Below, piece after piece: positions 44,507 through 53,466 of a DNA stretch of 64,000 nucleotides. Location: assembly GCA_001596155.1 (NCBI GenBank), contig CP014771.1, positions 3,100,001-3,164,000 on the forward strand. The letters run 5' to 3'. This stretch comes from Hymenobacter psoromatis. GTDB lineage: Bacteria; Bacteroidota; Bacteroidia; Cytophagales; Hymenobacteraceae. The translations under genes and the position numbers were made by a program. Within the stretch, counting starts at the first letter, position 1. Every line of letters starts with the position of its first letter. The notes beneath the pieces were generated by a model. That model did not search any database. It saw only the letters and a program-made list of their open reading frames with translations, and had not been told where the DNA came from.

Positions 44507-45998
44507 ATGAACAACGCGCCCCTCTCCGGCCTCTACCGCCCCTCGCTGGCCCTGCTCACCGACCTCTACCAGCTCACGATGGCCTACGGCTATTGGAAAA
44601 ACAACCTCCACGAGCGCGAGGCGGTGTTTCACCTCTATTTCCGCAAAGCGCCATTCGAGGGCGGCTACGCCGTGGCGGCGGGCCTGGCCCTGGCCGTGGA
44701 CTACCTCGAAACGCTGCGCTTTTGATGATATTACCTACCTGGCCAGCCTCACGGGCAGCAAGGGCACCCGGCTTTTCCCCGATGAGTTTCTGACCTACTT
44801 AAAGGGCTTGAAATTTACCTGCGATGTCGATGCCATCGCCGAAGGCACGGTAGTGTTTGGTAATGAGCCGCTGGTGCGCGTGCAGGGGCCGTTGCTGCAA
44901 GCGCAACTGGTCGAAACGGCCCTGCTCACGCTCGTCAATTTCCAGACCCTCATTGCCACCAAAGCGGCCCGCGTGCGCGACGCCGCCGGCCCTGCCGACT
45001 CCGTGCTGGAGTTTGGCCTGCGCCGCGCTCAAGGACCCGATGGCGGCCTCGGGGCCAGCCGCGCGGCCTACCTCGGCGGGGCTGATGCCACCAGCAACGT
45101 GCTGGCCGGCCAGCGCTACGGCATCCCGGTGCGCGGCACCCACGCTCACAGCTGGGTGATGACCTTTGCCGACGAAAAAGCCGCCTTCCGCGCCTATGCC
45201 AACGCTTTTCCCGACGACTCGGTGTTCCTGGTCGATACCTACGACACGCTCGACGGCGTGCGCCACGCCATCGAAGTAGCCCTCGAAATGCGTCAGCATG
45301 GCCACGAGCTAGGCGGCATCCGCCTCGACTCGGGCGACCTGGCCTACCTGTCGAAAGAAGCCCGCAAGCTGCTCGACGCGGCCGGCCTACCCGCCGTGCG
45401 CATCGTGGCCAGCAATGATTTGGAGGAAAACCTCATCCTCAACCTCAAGCAGCAGGGCGCCCGCATCGACACCTGGGGGGTAGGGACGCAGCTCGTGACG
45501 GCCTACAACCAGGCGGCCCTTGGGGGCGTGTACAAGCTCGCCGCCCTGCGCACCGCCGACGGCCAGGGCTGGGATTTCACCATCAAGCTCTCCGAGCAGC
45601 AGGCCAAAACCAGCATCCCCGGCATCCTGCAAGTGCGCCGCTACCTGGGCGACGGCGGCCAGCCCCGCGCCGACATGATTTACAACATCGCCGCCCCCGA
45701 GGCCCTACCCCCCTCCCCGACCATCATCGACCCGGCCGATGCTACCCGGCGCCGCCCCGTGCACCCCAACGCGCCCTACGTGGACCTGCTGGCTCCCGTG
45801 CTGCGCCAGGGCCACCTGGTGCAGCCGCTCCCGACCCTGACCGAAAGCCGCGCCCACGCCCGCCAGCAAGTCAACAGCCTGGACCCCAGCATCCGCCGCT
45901 ACCTCAATCCGCACGTGTATCCGGTGGGCCTGGAGCAGTCGCTCCACGAGTTCCGCACGCAACTTATGCTGGCGAAGCGGCCGGTACGGCCGGCGTGA
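44507..45998 (+). pseudogene. pncB: Nicotinate phosphoribosyltransferase, frameshifted
   Basis: Joins nicotinate to PRPP in NAD salvage. Bases 44507-44725 encode the N-terminus ([16 protein letters not shown]) and end at TGA; the rest continues in another frame to 45998 with RGTHAHSWVMTF (catalytic His), GGIRLDSGDLAYLS and WGVGTQLVT. Removing one T from the T4 run at 44720-44723 restores [14 protein letters not shown] and a protein of about 496 residues. It may be a true mutation or an error in reading. An annotation tool would show two genes. Confidence 0.88.
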
Positions 45999-46001
45999 GA
46001 T

Positions 46002-46460
46002 TTAGCGTACCAAAAGAGAAGAACCCCCACCGGCAACGATGGGGGTTCTTCTCTTTTGATAGACGATGGTATGTTTTGTTTTTTCAATCTCATACTGTGG
46101 TAGCGGCAACCTGCTTTTATACAACTCGAAGCGCTTTTCCACGGAATGTGCTTGGTCTATAAAGTGCTCTACAATATCAGGTTTATAATCCTCAAAGAAT
46201 TTACGTTTAATCTCAAATACCACGTCCCAAATTTGTTTCTTCACTTCTTTCGGTAGGTAAGAGAAATTGCTCTCTACTGCCGCATCCTTCCCAATTAAAG
46301 AAAAGCTACTCTGAAATATTCGTCCCTCATTACTTATCGAGCTAATCCAATAGTCTTGTACCAAAACCCCTAAATCGGAGTGTAAATAACTGAGGTCGTA
46401 TTCCAAAACTCCTCCGTCAACACTCCAAGTACACGTTATTATTCTATCATTTTCTATCAT
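46002..46460 (-). CDS. Hypothetical AT-rich protein, 152 residues
   Basis: No family recognised. Soluble, mixed alpha/beta (RIITCTWSVDGGVLEYDLSY; KKQIWDVVFEIKRKFFEDYK; basic C-terminus KTKHTIVYQKRR). Its start overlaps the stop of the 54-residue gene upstream, so the two are translated together. The last 15 codons run through the pncB terminator hairpin. AT content is well above the surroundings, suggesting transfer. The two-gene form, a tiny protein then a larger one, resembles toxin-antitoxin units, but nothing else supports that. Confidence 0.62.
   Translation of the reverse strand: MIENDRIITCTWSVDGGVLEYDLSYLHSDLGVLVQDYWISSISNEGRIFQSSFSLIGKDAAVESNFSYLPKEVKKQIWDVVFEIKRKFFEDYKPDIVEHFIDQAHSVEKRFELYKSRLPLPQYEIEKTKHTIVYQKRRTPIVAGGGSSLLVR
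46012..46057. terminator. Bidirectional terminator after pncB
   Basis: AAAAGAGAAGAACCCCCA (46012-46029) pairs with its exact complement (46040-46057), an 18-bp stem with A and T ends. It lies in the 3' coding end of the 152-residue gene on the other strand. Confidence 0.9.
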
Positions 46461-46611
46461 ATTTATTATTGTTCAACTCTGCAATGCGCTCAGCTGCACT
46501 CATTCCTGTCAGGCGGTCAAGTTCAGCATATCGGGCCTTTGCAGCAGCGGCAGCGTTTTTACGCCGAGCTTCACTGAGGGCCTTCGCAATGTCTTTATCA
46601 GAACTATTCAT
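46447..46611 (-). CDS. Small helical protein, 54 residues, first gene of AT-rich pair
   Basis: Short charged protein with alternating Ala and basic residues (ALSEARRKNAAAAAKARYAE) and a C-terminal helix (MSAAERIAELNNNKYD), likely alpha-helical or a coiled coil. It ends within the first bases of the 152-residue gene. Unknown; size and place would fit an antitoxin or adaptor. Confidence 0.55.
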   Translation of the reverse strand: MNSSDKDIAKALSEARRKNAAAAAKARYAELDRLTGMSAAERIAELNNNKYDRK

Positions 46612-46748
46612 ATTATTATGAGTAAAAAGGTATGACAAATAATTCAACAAAGCAAGTCTTGCAAAATATTTCGGTTTGCGTGGCTTACTCAAATATACTA
46701 CGTTGGTAACTATCGGCAAAAGAGATGTTATCAGATAGTACTTACGCG

Positions 46749-47843
46749 CTAATACCGCAGCTCCCCCGCCGCCACGCGCAGCGTCACACCCGGCTTGGCG
46801 GTGAGGTAGCCGGCTACCTGGGCCGCGTAGCCGCTCTGCGCGAGCTGCTGCACCAGGGCTTCGGCCGATTCGGGGGGGGTAAGGAGCAGCATCCCGTTGC
46901 CCATGTTCCAGTAGAGGTAGGCGGTTTCCGCCGAAATGCCGCCGATTTCGCAGAGGCGCTGCATGGCGGGTAGGGGCGGAAACAGGTTGTCGAGCACCGC
47001 GCCGAGGCCGTTTTTGAGCACTCGCTTGAAGTTGTCGGCCACGCCGCCGCCCGTGATGTGCGCCGCGCCGCGCAGGGGTAGGCCGGCATCGAGCACTGCC
47101 GTGAGGGCGGGCGCGTAGATGAGCGAGGGCGCGAGCAGGGCCGCGCCCCAGGTGGGGTGCTGGTCGGCATCGGGGCCATCGTAGGGGGTAGCGTGCCACT
47201 GGTCGCCGAAGAGGCGCTGCAACGTCTTGCGGGCCAGCGAGTAGCCGTTGGAGCGGAAGGAGGGCGAGCGCAGGGCCACCACCGCATCGCCGGCCTGCGC
47301 CGTGGCCCCGCTCAGCGGCTGCGCCAGGCTGGGGTGCAGCACGCCGATGGCCGTGGAGCACCAGTTGAAGTTCATGCGGGCACCGGGGAAGCCGCCGATG
47401 CGTGAGCCCAGCTCCGCGATTTCGCCGCCGGTAATGGCTATTTTCGAGAACATGCAGGCATCGTGCAGGCCGCGCATCATCTCGTCAACTACATCATAGT
47501 CAAGCGTATTAACATCGATAATATTCGACAGGTTAGTAGGCACGAAGCCGGCGGCGATGAGGTCGTCGGCCGTCATGGCTACCAGGTCGTAGCCCAGCGT
47601 ATCGTATTTGTCGAGGCGCTCGGCCAATTCAATCTTGGTCCCGATGCCATCGGAGCTGATGCCCAGGCGCTCCTGACCGAAGCGGATTTCGTTCGAGAAG
47701 CCGCCGTCGAGGCCGCGCGCGGGCTCGCCAGGTAGGCCAGCGCGGGTAGCGAAGGTTTTTTTCGACCAGTTGTAGGCGTTTTTCGAGGCGGCGTTGCCGA
47801 GGTCAATGGAGTAGCCGGCGTCGGGGGTTTGCGGGTTGTTCAT
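46749..47843 (-). CDS. purM: Phosphoribosylformylglycinamidine cyclo-ligase (AIR synthetase)
   Basis: Closes the imidazole ring: FGAM to AIR with ATP. From ATG 47843 the product is 364 residues. Signatures: SSDGIGTKIELAERLDKYDTLG, DLVAMTADDLIAAG, ALRSPSFRSNGYSL (SPSxRSNGYSL), and HITGGGVADNF. Last gene in the minus-strand purine run and separated from purF by a small hypothetical gene. Confidence 0.95.
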   Translation of the reverse strand: MNNPQTPDAGYSIDLGNAASKNAYNWSKKTFATRAGLPGEPARGLDGGFSNEIRFGQERLGISSDGIGTKIELAERLDKYDTLGYDLVAMTADDLIAAGFVPTNLSNIIDVNTLDYDVVDEMMRGLHDACMFSKIAITGGEIAELGSRIGGFPGARMNFNWCSTAIGVLHPSLAQPLSGATAQAGDAVVALRSPSFRSNGYSLARKTLQRLFGDQWHATPYDGPDADQHPTWGAALLAPSLIYAPALTAVLDAGLPLRGAAHITGGGVADNFKRVLKNGLGAVLDNLFPPLPAMQRLCEIGGISAETAYLYWNMGNGMLLLTPPESAEALVQQLAQSGYAAQVAGYLTAKPGVTLRVAAGELRY

Positions 47844-48030
47844 GCGGGTCGCCTCACCCCGCGGCCCCCCTCTCCGGGGGAGAGAGGGAGCCAAGGCGGC
47901 GCGAGCGTAGTTAAATTAGGATTGATAATTAAGTACTACTGACAGAAACAAAATGTAGTCCTTTGGCCTGCCTTTTTCCGCAGGAGAGGGGTAGGGTGCA
48001 CCAGGGAGAGCGACCAATTCGGGTAATAAT

Positions 48031-48372
48031 TTAAATCTCTATTTGTGTGGGCAGCCCAGCTACGAGCTTGTAGGGTAGATAATATTCTTCTGCGGCACCG
48101 AAAAAAAGCGTTATCGTATAGCCCTGTGGAAGAGCCTTTCTGATATAAACCCTCGTGCCCGGACCTAATTTAAAAACGTAGCGCTGGCTCAGCGTATCAG
48201 CTGGCTTCCGGTAAACGGGCGTAGGATTTTCCAGTACTTTGAAACGAGGATTAGCTGAATTTTGCAGCACTTCGGCTATAGCAACCGGCTTTGCTGGCAC
48301 CACTTTTTTCGGCGCGAGTTGCTGCCCCTTCACCGATTCGACAATCCTAAGCCAGCCAGTAGCAACAAGCAT
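48031..48372 (-). CDS. Hypothetical protein downstream of purF
   Basis: Starts at ATG 48372 for 113 residues; an upstream TTG at 48387 overlaps the purF stop (TTGA) and could couple translation. No family recognised: a Lys/Val/Ala-rich segment is followed by a compact beta-rich part (RYVFKLGPGTRVYIRK; TITLFFGAAEEYYLPYK). Unrelated to purine synthesis as far as I can see. Confidence 0.55.
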   Translation of the reverse strand: MLVATGWLRIVESVKGQQLAPKKVVPAKPVAIAEVLQNSANPRFKVLENPTPVYRKPADTLSQRYVFKLGPGTRVYIRKALPQGYTITLFFGAAEEYYLPYKLVAGLPTQIEI

Positions 48373-48383
48373 TTCATGGCTCT

Positions 48384-49880
48384 TCAATGCTCGGTCGGCA
48401 GCGGGGCTTTAGCGCTCACCGAGGGTACTTTATCCACGATGCGGTGGCTCTGGCGCTCTTCCTGGATGTGGCGCAGATACTTGGTCACGTCGCCGGTGGG
48501 GTACTTGCCGGTGAAGCAGGCGAAGCACGAGCCGCCGTGGCCTTTCTCCTCGGAAAACAAATCCTGCAAGTCGCTTAAATCCTGGTAGATAACCTTATCG
48601 GCCTCGATGTAGCGGCAGATTTCGTCCTCCGTGTAGTTGGCGGCAATCAGCTCCGTGCTCATGGCCATGTCGATGCCGTAGATGCAGGGCGACACGATGG
48701 GCGGCGCGCTCGAAATGAAGTACACCTCGGCCGCGCCCGCCTCGCGCAGCAGGCGCACGATGCGCCGCGAGGTGGTGCCGCGCACGATGCTGTCGTCCAC
48801 CACGGCCACTTTCTTACCCTCCACAAACGCCTTGATGGGGTTGAGCTTCTTCTTCACCACGTCTTCGCGCCCGGCCTGGGTCGGCACGATGAACGAGCGG
48901 CCCATGTGGTTGTTTTTCACCATCGCCCGGCGGTAGGGCACGCCGATGGCTTCGGCCAGCCCGGAGGCGGCGAAGTAGCCGCTGCTGGGCACGTCAATCA
49001 CCATATCGGGTTTCAAGCCAGCATCTACTACCTTGCGGGCCAGCACTTTACCTAGCCGCACGCGCTCACGTGCCACCAGGCGGCCGTGAATGGTCGAGTC
49101 TTCGCGGGCAAAATAAATCTGCTCGAACGCGCAAAACGCCTTGGGCAGCGCATAGGGATTTTTGAAATGAACCTGAAAGTTATTGTCAATAAACACGGCC
49201 TGGCCGGGGCCGACATCCTTCACAAACTCAAAGTCGAGGTAGTCGAAGCAGGTACTTTCCGAGGCAAAGGCGTACACCGGGCCGTCGGGCGTGTCGCGCC
49301 TACCCATCACCAGCGGCCGGATGCCCAGCGGGTCAGTAAACGCCAGCAGGCCATGCCCGGCAATGATGGTGACAGTGGCGTAAGCGCCCTTCACCAGCTC
49401 CTGGGTCGTCTCCACGGCGTCGAAAATATCGACTACCGAGAGGCTGTCCAGGTTCTTCACGCGCAGCTCCGAGGCGAAGGTGTACATGATGAGTTCCAGG
49501 TCGTTAGTCGTCTTGGGCAGCACGTGGTACTTCTCGTGCAGCAGCTTGGCCACGTCGCGGAAGTTGATAACGTTGCCATTATGCACCATCGCCAGCCCAA
49601 AAGGGTAGCTCGTGGTGAAGGGCTGCGCCAGGTCCGAATCGTTGGCGCCCTGCGTGGTGTAGCGCACGTGCCCGATACCGGTGTTGCCGGTCAACTTCTT
49701 GGTATGCTTGGGTTTAAATACGTCGTTGACCAGTCCCTGCCCCTTGTGCAGGTGAAAAGCGTCGCCGTCAAACGTGGCAATGCCGGCGGCATCCTGCCCC
49801 CGATGCTGAAGGGCGGTGAGGCCGATAATCATATCGCCCACCACGCGTTCAGGGCCGTGAAAACCTACGATGCCGCACAT
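48384..49880 (-). CDS. purF: Amidophosphoribosyltransferase
   Basis: First committed step of purine synthesis: PRPP plus glutamine to phosphoribosylamine. The 498-residue protein starts MCGIVGFHG, with Cys2 as the N-terminal nucleophile. The glutaminase domain shows HRGQDAAGIA and HVRYTTQG; the phosphoribosyltransferase loop is VAVVDDSIVRGTTS. Two C-terminal Cys (GGSCFACFTGKYP) fit an Fe-S-type B. subtilis-like enzyme. An REP-like palindrome lies upstream. Confidence 0.96.
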   Translation of the reverse strand: MCGIVGFHGPERVVGDMIIGLTALQHRGQDAAGIATFDGDAFHLHKGQGLVNDVFKPKHTKKLTGNTGIGHVRYTTQGANDSDLAQPFTTSYPFGLAMVHNGNVINFRDVAKLLHEKYHVLPKTTNDLELIMYTFASELRVKNLDSLSVVDIFDAVETTQELVKGAYATVTIIAGHGLLAFTDPLGIRPLVMGRRDTPDGPVYAFASESTCFDYLDFEFVKDVGPGQAVFIDNNFQVHFKNPYALPKAFCAFEQIYFAREDSTIHGRLVARERVRLGKVLARKVVDAGLKPDMVIDVPSSGYFAASGLAEAIGVPYRRAMVKNNHMGRSFIVPTQAGREDVVKKKLNPIKAFVEGKKVAVVDDSIVRGTTSRRIVRLLREAGAAEVYFISSAPPIVSPCIYGIDMAMSTELIAANYTEDEICRYIEADKVIYQDLSDLQDLFSEEKGHGGSCFACFTGKYPTGDVTKYLRHIQEERQSHRIVDKVPSVSAKAPLPTEH

Positions 49881-49930
49881 AATTTAATTATGAATTATAA
49901 ATTGGTTGGGAAGGGCGAGGGGGGTAGGAA

Positions 49931-50025
49931 CTGTCATTGCGAGCCTGCGAAGCAATCTTTCCTTGTCGGCTACTAACATCAGCGGGGCGTGAAGGAAAGA
50001 TTGCTTCGCAGGCTCGCAATGACAG
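49931..50025. repeat. Palindromic repeat, GTCATTGCGAGC family, perfect 34-bp stem
   Basis: Arms 49931-49964 (CTGTCATTGCGAGCCTGCGA start) and 49992-50025 are exact inverse copies. It lies between purN and purF within the purine cluster. Confidence 0.93.
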
Positions 50026-50033
50026 ATGGCAAC

Positions 50034-50672
50034 TCATTTCTTATTTAGTAAACCAGCTAACGTTTCGGCGTATAAAACGTGCTCCACGGCCAGGCCGCGG
50101 CGCTGTACCTCGGCCAGGGTAGTGGCTCCTACCAAATTTACAACGCGCTGGGCCAGAATGGGTCCGGTGTCCAGGCCTTCGTCCACGAAGTGAACCGTTA
50201 TCTTAGTTTCTGTCAGGCGATTATCAAAGGCCCATTCATAAGCGTGCAAGCCCTGGTGCTGGTGCGTATCGGCGGGGTGAATGTTGACGATGCGGCTCGC
50301 GAAGGCCCGCACGAAAGCCGGCGACAGCACCCGCATATAGCCCGCCAGCACCACGTAATCGGGCCGATAATCCCGCAGAATATCAACCACTTCCAGGTCA
50401 AATTCCTCGCGCTTACGGCCTTTCGAAGGCAGGCTGGCGGTGGGCAGGCCCAGACCAGCGGCGGCAGCGAGGCCGGGCGCGGCCGGGTCGTTGCTGAATA
50501 CCACGGCTACCTCTGCCAGGCCCCGCAGCGCGCCTGCGCGCACGGCTTCGGCCAGCGCCAGCATATTGGAGCCGCGCCCCGAGAGCAGGATGGCCAGGCG
50601 CGCCACCCTACCCCCCGCTGGCGGCGGCAAGGCATTGGGTGGCTGGGCTGCTTCGGGCGCGCTGTTTATCAC
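50034..50672 (-). CDS. purN: Phosphoribosylglycinamide formyltransferase, folate-dependent
   Basis: Transfers formyl from 10-formyl-THF to GAR. 212 residues from GTG 50672, one base after the purD stop. The fold shows AILLSGRGSNMLAL, the catalytic region NIHPADTHQHQGLHAYEWA (His after Asn) and HFVDEGLDTGPIL (the catalytic Asp). About 24 N-terminal residues precede the usual beginning, so the true start may be later. Confidence 0.92.
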   Translation of the reverse strand: MINSAPEAAQPPNALPPPAGGRVARLAILLSGRGSNMLALAEAVRAGALRGLAEVAVVFSNDPAAPGLAAAAGLGLPTASLPSKGRKREEFDLEVVDILRDYRPDYVVLAGYMRVLSPAFVRAFASRIVNIHPADTHQHQGLHAYEWAFDNRLTETKITVHFVDEGLDTGPILAQRVVNLVGATTLAEVQRRGLAVEHVLYAETLAGLLNKK

Positions 50673-50673
50673 C

Positions 50674-51960
50674 TTAGTAGGCGCTCGTTTCGAGCAGGGG
50701 GGTAGGCCGCTGGCCGATGTCGGGGCGCACGTATTTATCCTGAAAATACACTAGCTCGGCTTCGGCGTAGGCCAGTTGCACGGCGGTGGGCAGGTCGGGG
50801 CCGTGCGACACCAGCACCGCAACCCGGCCGCCATTGGTCAGCAGCTCGCCGTCCGTTTCGCCCGGCTTCACGCCGCCCAGGTACAGCTGCGTACCCTGCC
50901 CCTGGTTGCCAATGCCATGAATTGGGAAGCCCGTCGGAAATCCCGCCGCCGGGTAGCCGCCCGAAACCAGCACCAAGCCCACGAACGCGCCGGGGCGCTG
51001 CCGCGTCACGGTCTGGGCCAGGCTGCCATCGAGCGTCGCCACAATCAATTCCAGCAAACTGCTTTCCAAGGCGGGCAGAATCACTTCGGCCTCCGGGTCG
51101 CCGAGGCGCACGTTGTATTCGAGCAGCTTGGGGCCGCCGGGCGTGAGCATCACGCCGAAATACAGAAAGCCCACGAAGTCAAACGGCTCGCTTTGCAGGC
51201 CGCGCAGGGTAGGGTCAATAATATCTCGGCGAATGGCGGCCAGCCAGTTATCATCCAGAAACGGCACTGGGCAATACGCGCCCATGCCGCCGGTATTGGG
51301 ACCTTCATCGTTGGCTAGCAGCTGCTTATGGTCCTGGGCCGGGGCCAGCAGCCGGATGCGGTTGCCATCAGTGAGGCCAATGAGGCTAACCTCGGGGCCG
51401 GTGAGCTTTTCTTCGAGCAGGAAGCTAAACCAGCCCTCGTACAGCGCCCGCAGCTCCGTAAGAGCGGCCGTAGCCTCAGCCACCGAGCTGCACACGTACA
51501 CGCCCTTGCCGGCGGCCAGCCCATCGAATTTTACCACTACTTGGCCTTGCAATTCTTCGGCTTTGACTTGCGCTTCGGCAAACTGGTCACTGCGGTAGCT
51601 CCAGGCGCGGGCCGTGGCAATGCCGTGGCGGCGCATGAAGTCCTTACTCCACACCTTCGAGCTTTCGAGGGTAGCCGCCTGCCGCCGCGGGCCGAATACG
51701 CGGATATCGGTATCGAGAAAATAATCGGCCACGCCGGCGGCGAGCGGCGCTTCCGGCCCTACCACTAGCAGCTTGACCTGCTGTTCGTTGCAGAAGCTTT
51801 TGATGGCCGGAAAGTCGAGCGCGCTGATGTCCGGCACGCTGCCGGGGATGCCGGCGTTGCCGGGCAGCACGTGCACGGTCGCGCCGTCCTGGCGGAGCTT
51901 GATAGCCAAGGCGTGCTCACGGGCACCGGAGCCAAGGAGGACGAGATTCATAGAAGTCAT
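50674..51960 (-). CDS. purD: Phosphoribosylamine-glycine ligase
   Basis: Makes GAR from phosphoribosylamine, glycine and ATP. The 428 residues form the ATP-grasp arrangement: GSGAREHALA at the N-terminus, VVGPEAPLAAGVAD, VVKFDGLAAGKGVYV and NTGGMGAYCPVPF, then the RLGDPEAEVILP signature. It follows the purC-purE fusion after 95 bp that contain a phased repeat, and overlaps nothing. Confidence 0.96.
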   Translation of the reverse strand: MTSMNLVLLGSGAREHALAIKLRQDGATVHVLPGNAGIPGSVPDISALDFPAIKSFCNEQQVKLLVVGPEAPLAAGVADYFLDTDIRVFGPRRQAATLESSKVWSKDFMRRHGIATARAWSYRSDQFAEAQVKAEELQGQVVVKFDGLAAGKGVYVCSSVAEATAALTELRALYEGWFSFLLEEKLTGPEVSLIGLTDGNRIRLLAPAQDHKQLLANDEGPNTGGMGAYCPVPFLDDNWLAAIRRDIIDPTLRGLQSEPFDFVGFLYFGVMLTPGGPKLLEYNVRLGDPEAEVILPALESSLLELIVATLDGSLAQTVTRQRPGAFVGLVLVSGGYPAAGFPTGFPIHGIGNQGQGTQLYLGGVKPGETDGELLTNGGRVAVLVSHGPDLPTAVQLAYAEAELVYFQDKYVRPDIGQRPTPLLETSAY

Positions 51961-52054
51961 TTAGCGCAGAGTTTCGCAGAGTAAGCAAAGTTTCGCAAAG
52001 GTGGTTAAGTACTCAGCAAGACGCTGCCAGCTTTGCGAAGCTTTACACTAAAAA
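51961..52054. repeat. Phased-unit inverted repeat between purE and purD
   Basis: TTAGCGCAGAGTTTCGCAGA... carries four CA(G/A)AG units about 9-10 bp apart; a weaker inverted copy (TTAGTGTAAAGCTTCGCAAA on the other strand) ends at 52054. It resembles the arms at 7464 and 17948 in construction but not in exact sequence. It fills the gap between two co-directional pur genes. Confidence 0.62.
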
Positions 52055-52055
52055 A

Positions 52056-53456
52056 TTACAACCCTTTCAACTCAGTGTCAGCCGCTTTCAGCTTGGCTTT
52101 CGTGGCCAGAATATCGTGGCGCAACCGCTCGCGCAGGCGCGGCGTGTTTAGGGCGCGCAACGCCGCCTGGGCCGCGTTATCGGGGCGCACCACCGTCAGG
52201 TTAGGCGTGCCGCTGGGCATGATGACTGACGAATTCAGGTTCATGGCCAGCTCGGCGTAATCCTTCCACGGCGGGCAGCTGATAACGGGCACGTTCACAT
52301 TAGCCGCCAGCGCGCCGCCAAGACCGTTGCTGAGGCCGGCCACGGCGATAAGCACGCCCGGCTCAATGGAGCGGTTCCAGACTTCGGCCATCGGGCCGAT
52401 TTCCTCGCCGTTTTTGTGGGCCGAACACACCCGCAGCTGGGTGAATACCTCGTAGCCCTCGAAGAACGAGCGGATTTTCTGGCAGTGCTCCTTGTCGGCG
52501 GGCGAGCCCATCACGATGTTCACCCAGGCATCCTTCATAATGCCGGCTTTTACCAGGTTGCTAACCAGGCGGTTGGCGACGTTGCCGCCGGTGGCGGTTT
52601 CGTCGGCCGTGGCCAGGGGATGGCCTACGATGCGCTGGAAGATGTCGAGGTAGCGGTTGGTGGCTTCCTGGGCTACTTCGGGGGTGAGGGCTCGGGGGTA
52701 TTTACCGTCTTTCTTATTGGCAATCAGCCACTGGCGCACGTACTCCTTGTCCATCTGCTCGGCACCTTCGGGATTCTTGGCGTAATCCTCGGCGCTCCAG
52801 AAGCGCGACGAGTCGGGCGTGTGGATTTCGTCAATCAGAATCAGCTCGCCGTTCAGCAGGCCGAACTCATACTTGGTATCCACCAAAATGATGCCCTGCG
52901 AGGCCAGCAAATCGGAGCCGACTTTGAACAGCTCCAGTGCCTTTTCAGCCATCTTATCGTACAGCTCCTGGTTCACCCAGCCCTCGCTCACGAGGTTTTC
53001 GGGGGTGATTTCGCGGTCCGACTCCTCCTTGGTGGTCGGCGTCACGATGGGGGTAGGGAACTGCTGATGCTTGGTGAGGCCGTCGGGCACGGTTACACCC
53101 GAAAACGTGCGCTGGCCCTTCTGGTAGCCGCGCAGCATGGAGCCGGTGATGTAGTTGCGTACAATCATCTCGACCTTAATCGGTTGTGCTTCCTTCACCA
53201 GCATGGCATTGGCATCAATCAGCGCCTTCACGTGGTTGGGGATGATGTGGGCCGTTTTCTCAAACCAGAAGTTGGCCAGCCCGTTGAGCACCGCGCCCTT
53301 GTGGGGAATGGCGGTTTCAAGCACCGAGTCGAAGGCCGAGAGGCGGTCGGAAACCACGATGAGACGGGTTTGGTCGTCGATGCGGTAGCTGTCGCGGACT
53401 TTGCCGCGGTGCAGGAGTTGGAGCTGGGGGGTAGCGAAGTGCGGGAGCGTGTTCAT
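52056..53456 (-). CDS. purC-purE: PurC-PurE fusion: SAICAR synthetase joined to AIR carboxylase
   Basis: Two consecutive purine steps in one protein of 466 residues. Residues 1-308 are SAICAR synthetase (HRGKVRDSYRI, VVSDRLSAFD, DTKYEFGLL, DEIHTPDSSRFW). Residues 310-438 are AIR carboxylase (VMGSPADKEHC, SAHKNGEE, AVAGLSNGLGG, PVISCPPW, VIMPSGTPNLTVV). The PurE part looks like the animal class II type, which takes CO2 directly; no purK was seen. The order PurC then PurE is that of vertebrate PAICS. Both domains seem complete. Confidence 0.9.
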   Translation of the reverse strand: MNTLPHFATPQLQLLHRGKVRDSYRIDDQTRLIVVSDRLSAFDSVLETAIPHKGAVLNGLANFWFEKTAHIIPNHVKALIDANAMLVKEAQPIKVEMIVRNYITGSMLRGYQKGQRTFSGVTVPDGLTKHQQFPTPIVTPTTKEESDREITPENLVSEGWVNQELYDKMAEKALELFKVGSDLLASQGIILVDTKYEFGLLNGELILIDEIHTPDSSRFWSAEDYAKNPEGAEQMDKEYVRQWLIANKKDGKYPRALTPEVAQEATNRYLDIFQRIVGHPLATADETATGGNVANRLVSNLVKAGIMKDAWVNIVMGSPADKEHCQKIRSFFEGYEVFTQLRVCSAHKNGEEIGPMAEVWNRSIEPGVLIAVAGLSNGLGGALAANVNVPVISCPPWKDYAELAMNLNSSVIMPSGTPNLTVVRPDNAAQAALRALNTPRLRERLRHDILATKAKLKAADTELKGL

Positions 53457-53466
53457 ACCGAATAAA

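Noticed and set aside
46612..47361. Upstream extension of the 54-residue frame into purM (304 codons in all)
   Set aside because: It overlaps purM in another frame and reads as Arg/Ala/Pro-rich noise; only the last 54 codons from ATG 46611 lie in free sequence.
47850..47990. Possible hairpin repeat CCCCTCTCCGGGGGAGAG
   Set aside because: Short and imperfect; a common intergenic motif with no second full copy here. Not enough to call a family.
52056..53456. Sequencing error joining purC and purE
   Set aside because: The two domains are in one frame with a short natural linker, no stop lost and no homopolymer at the joint, so a true fusion is more likely.
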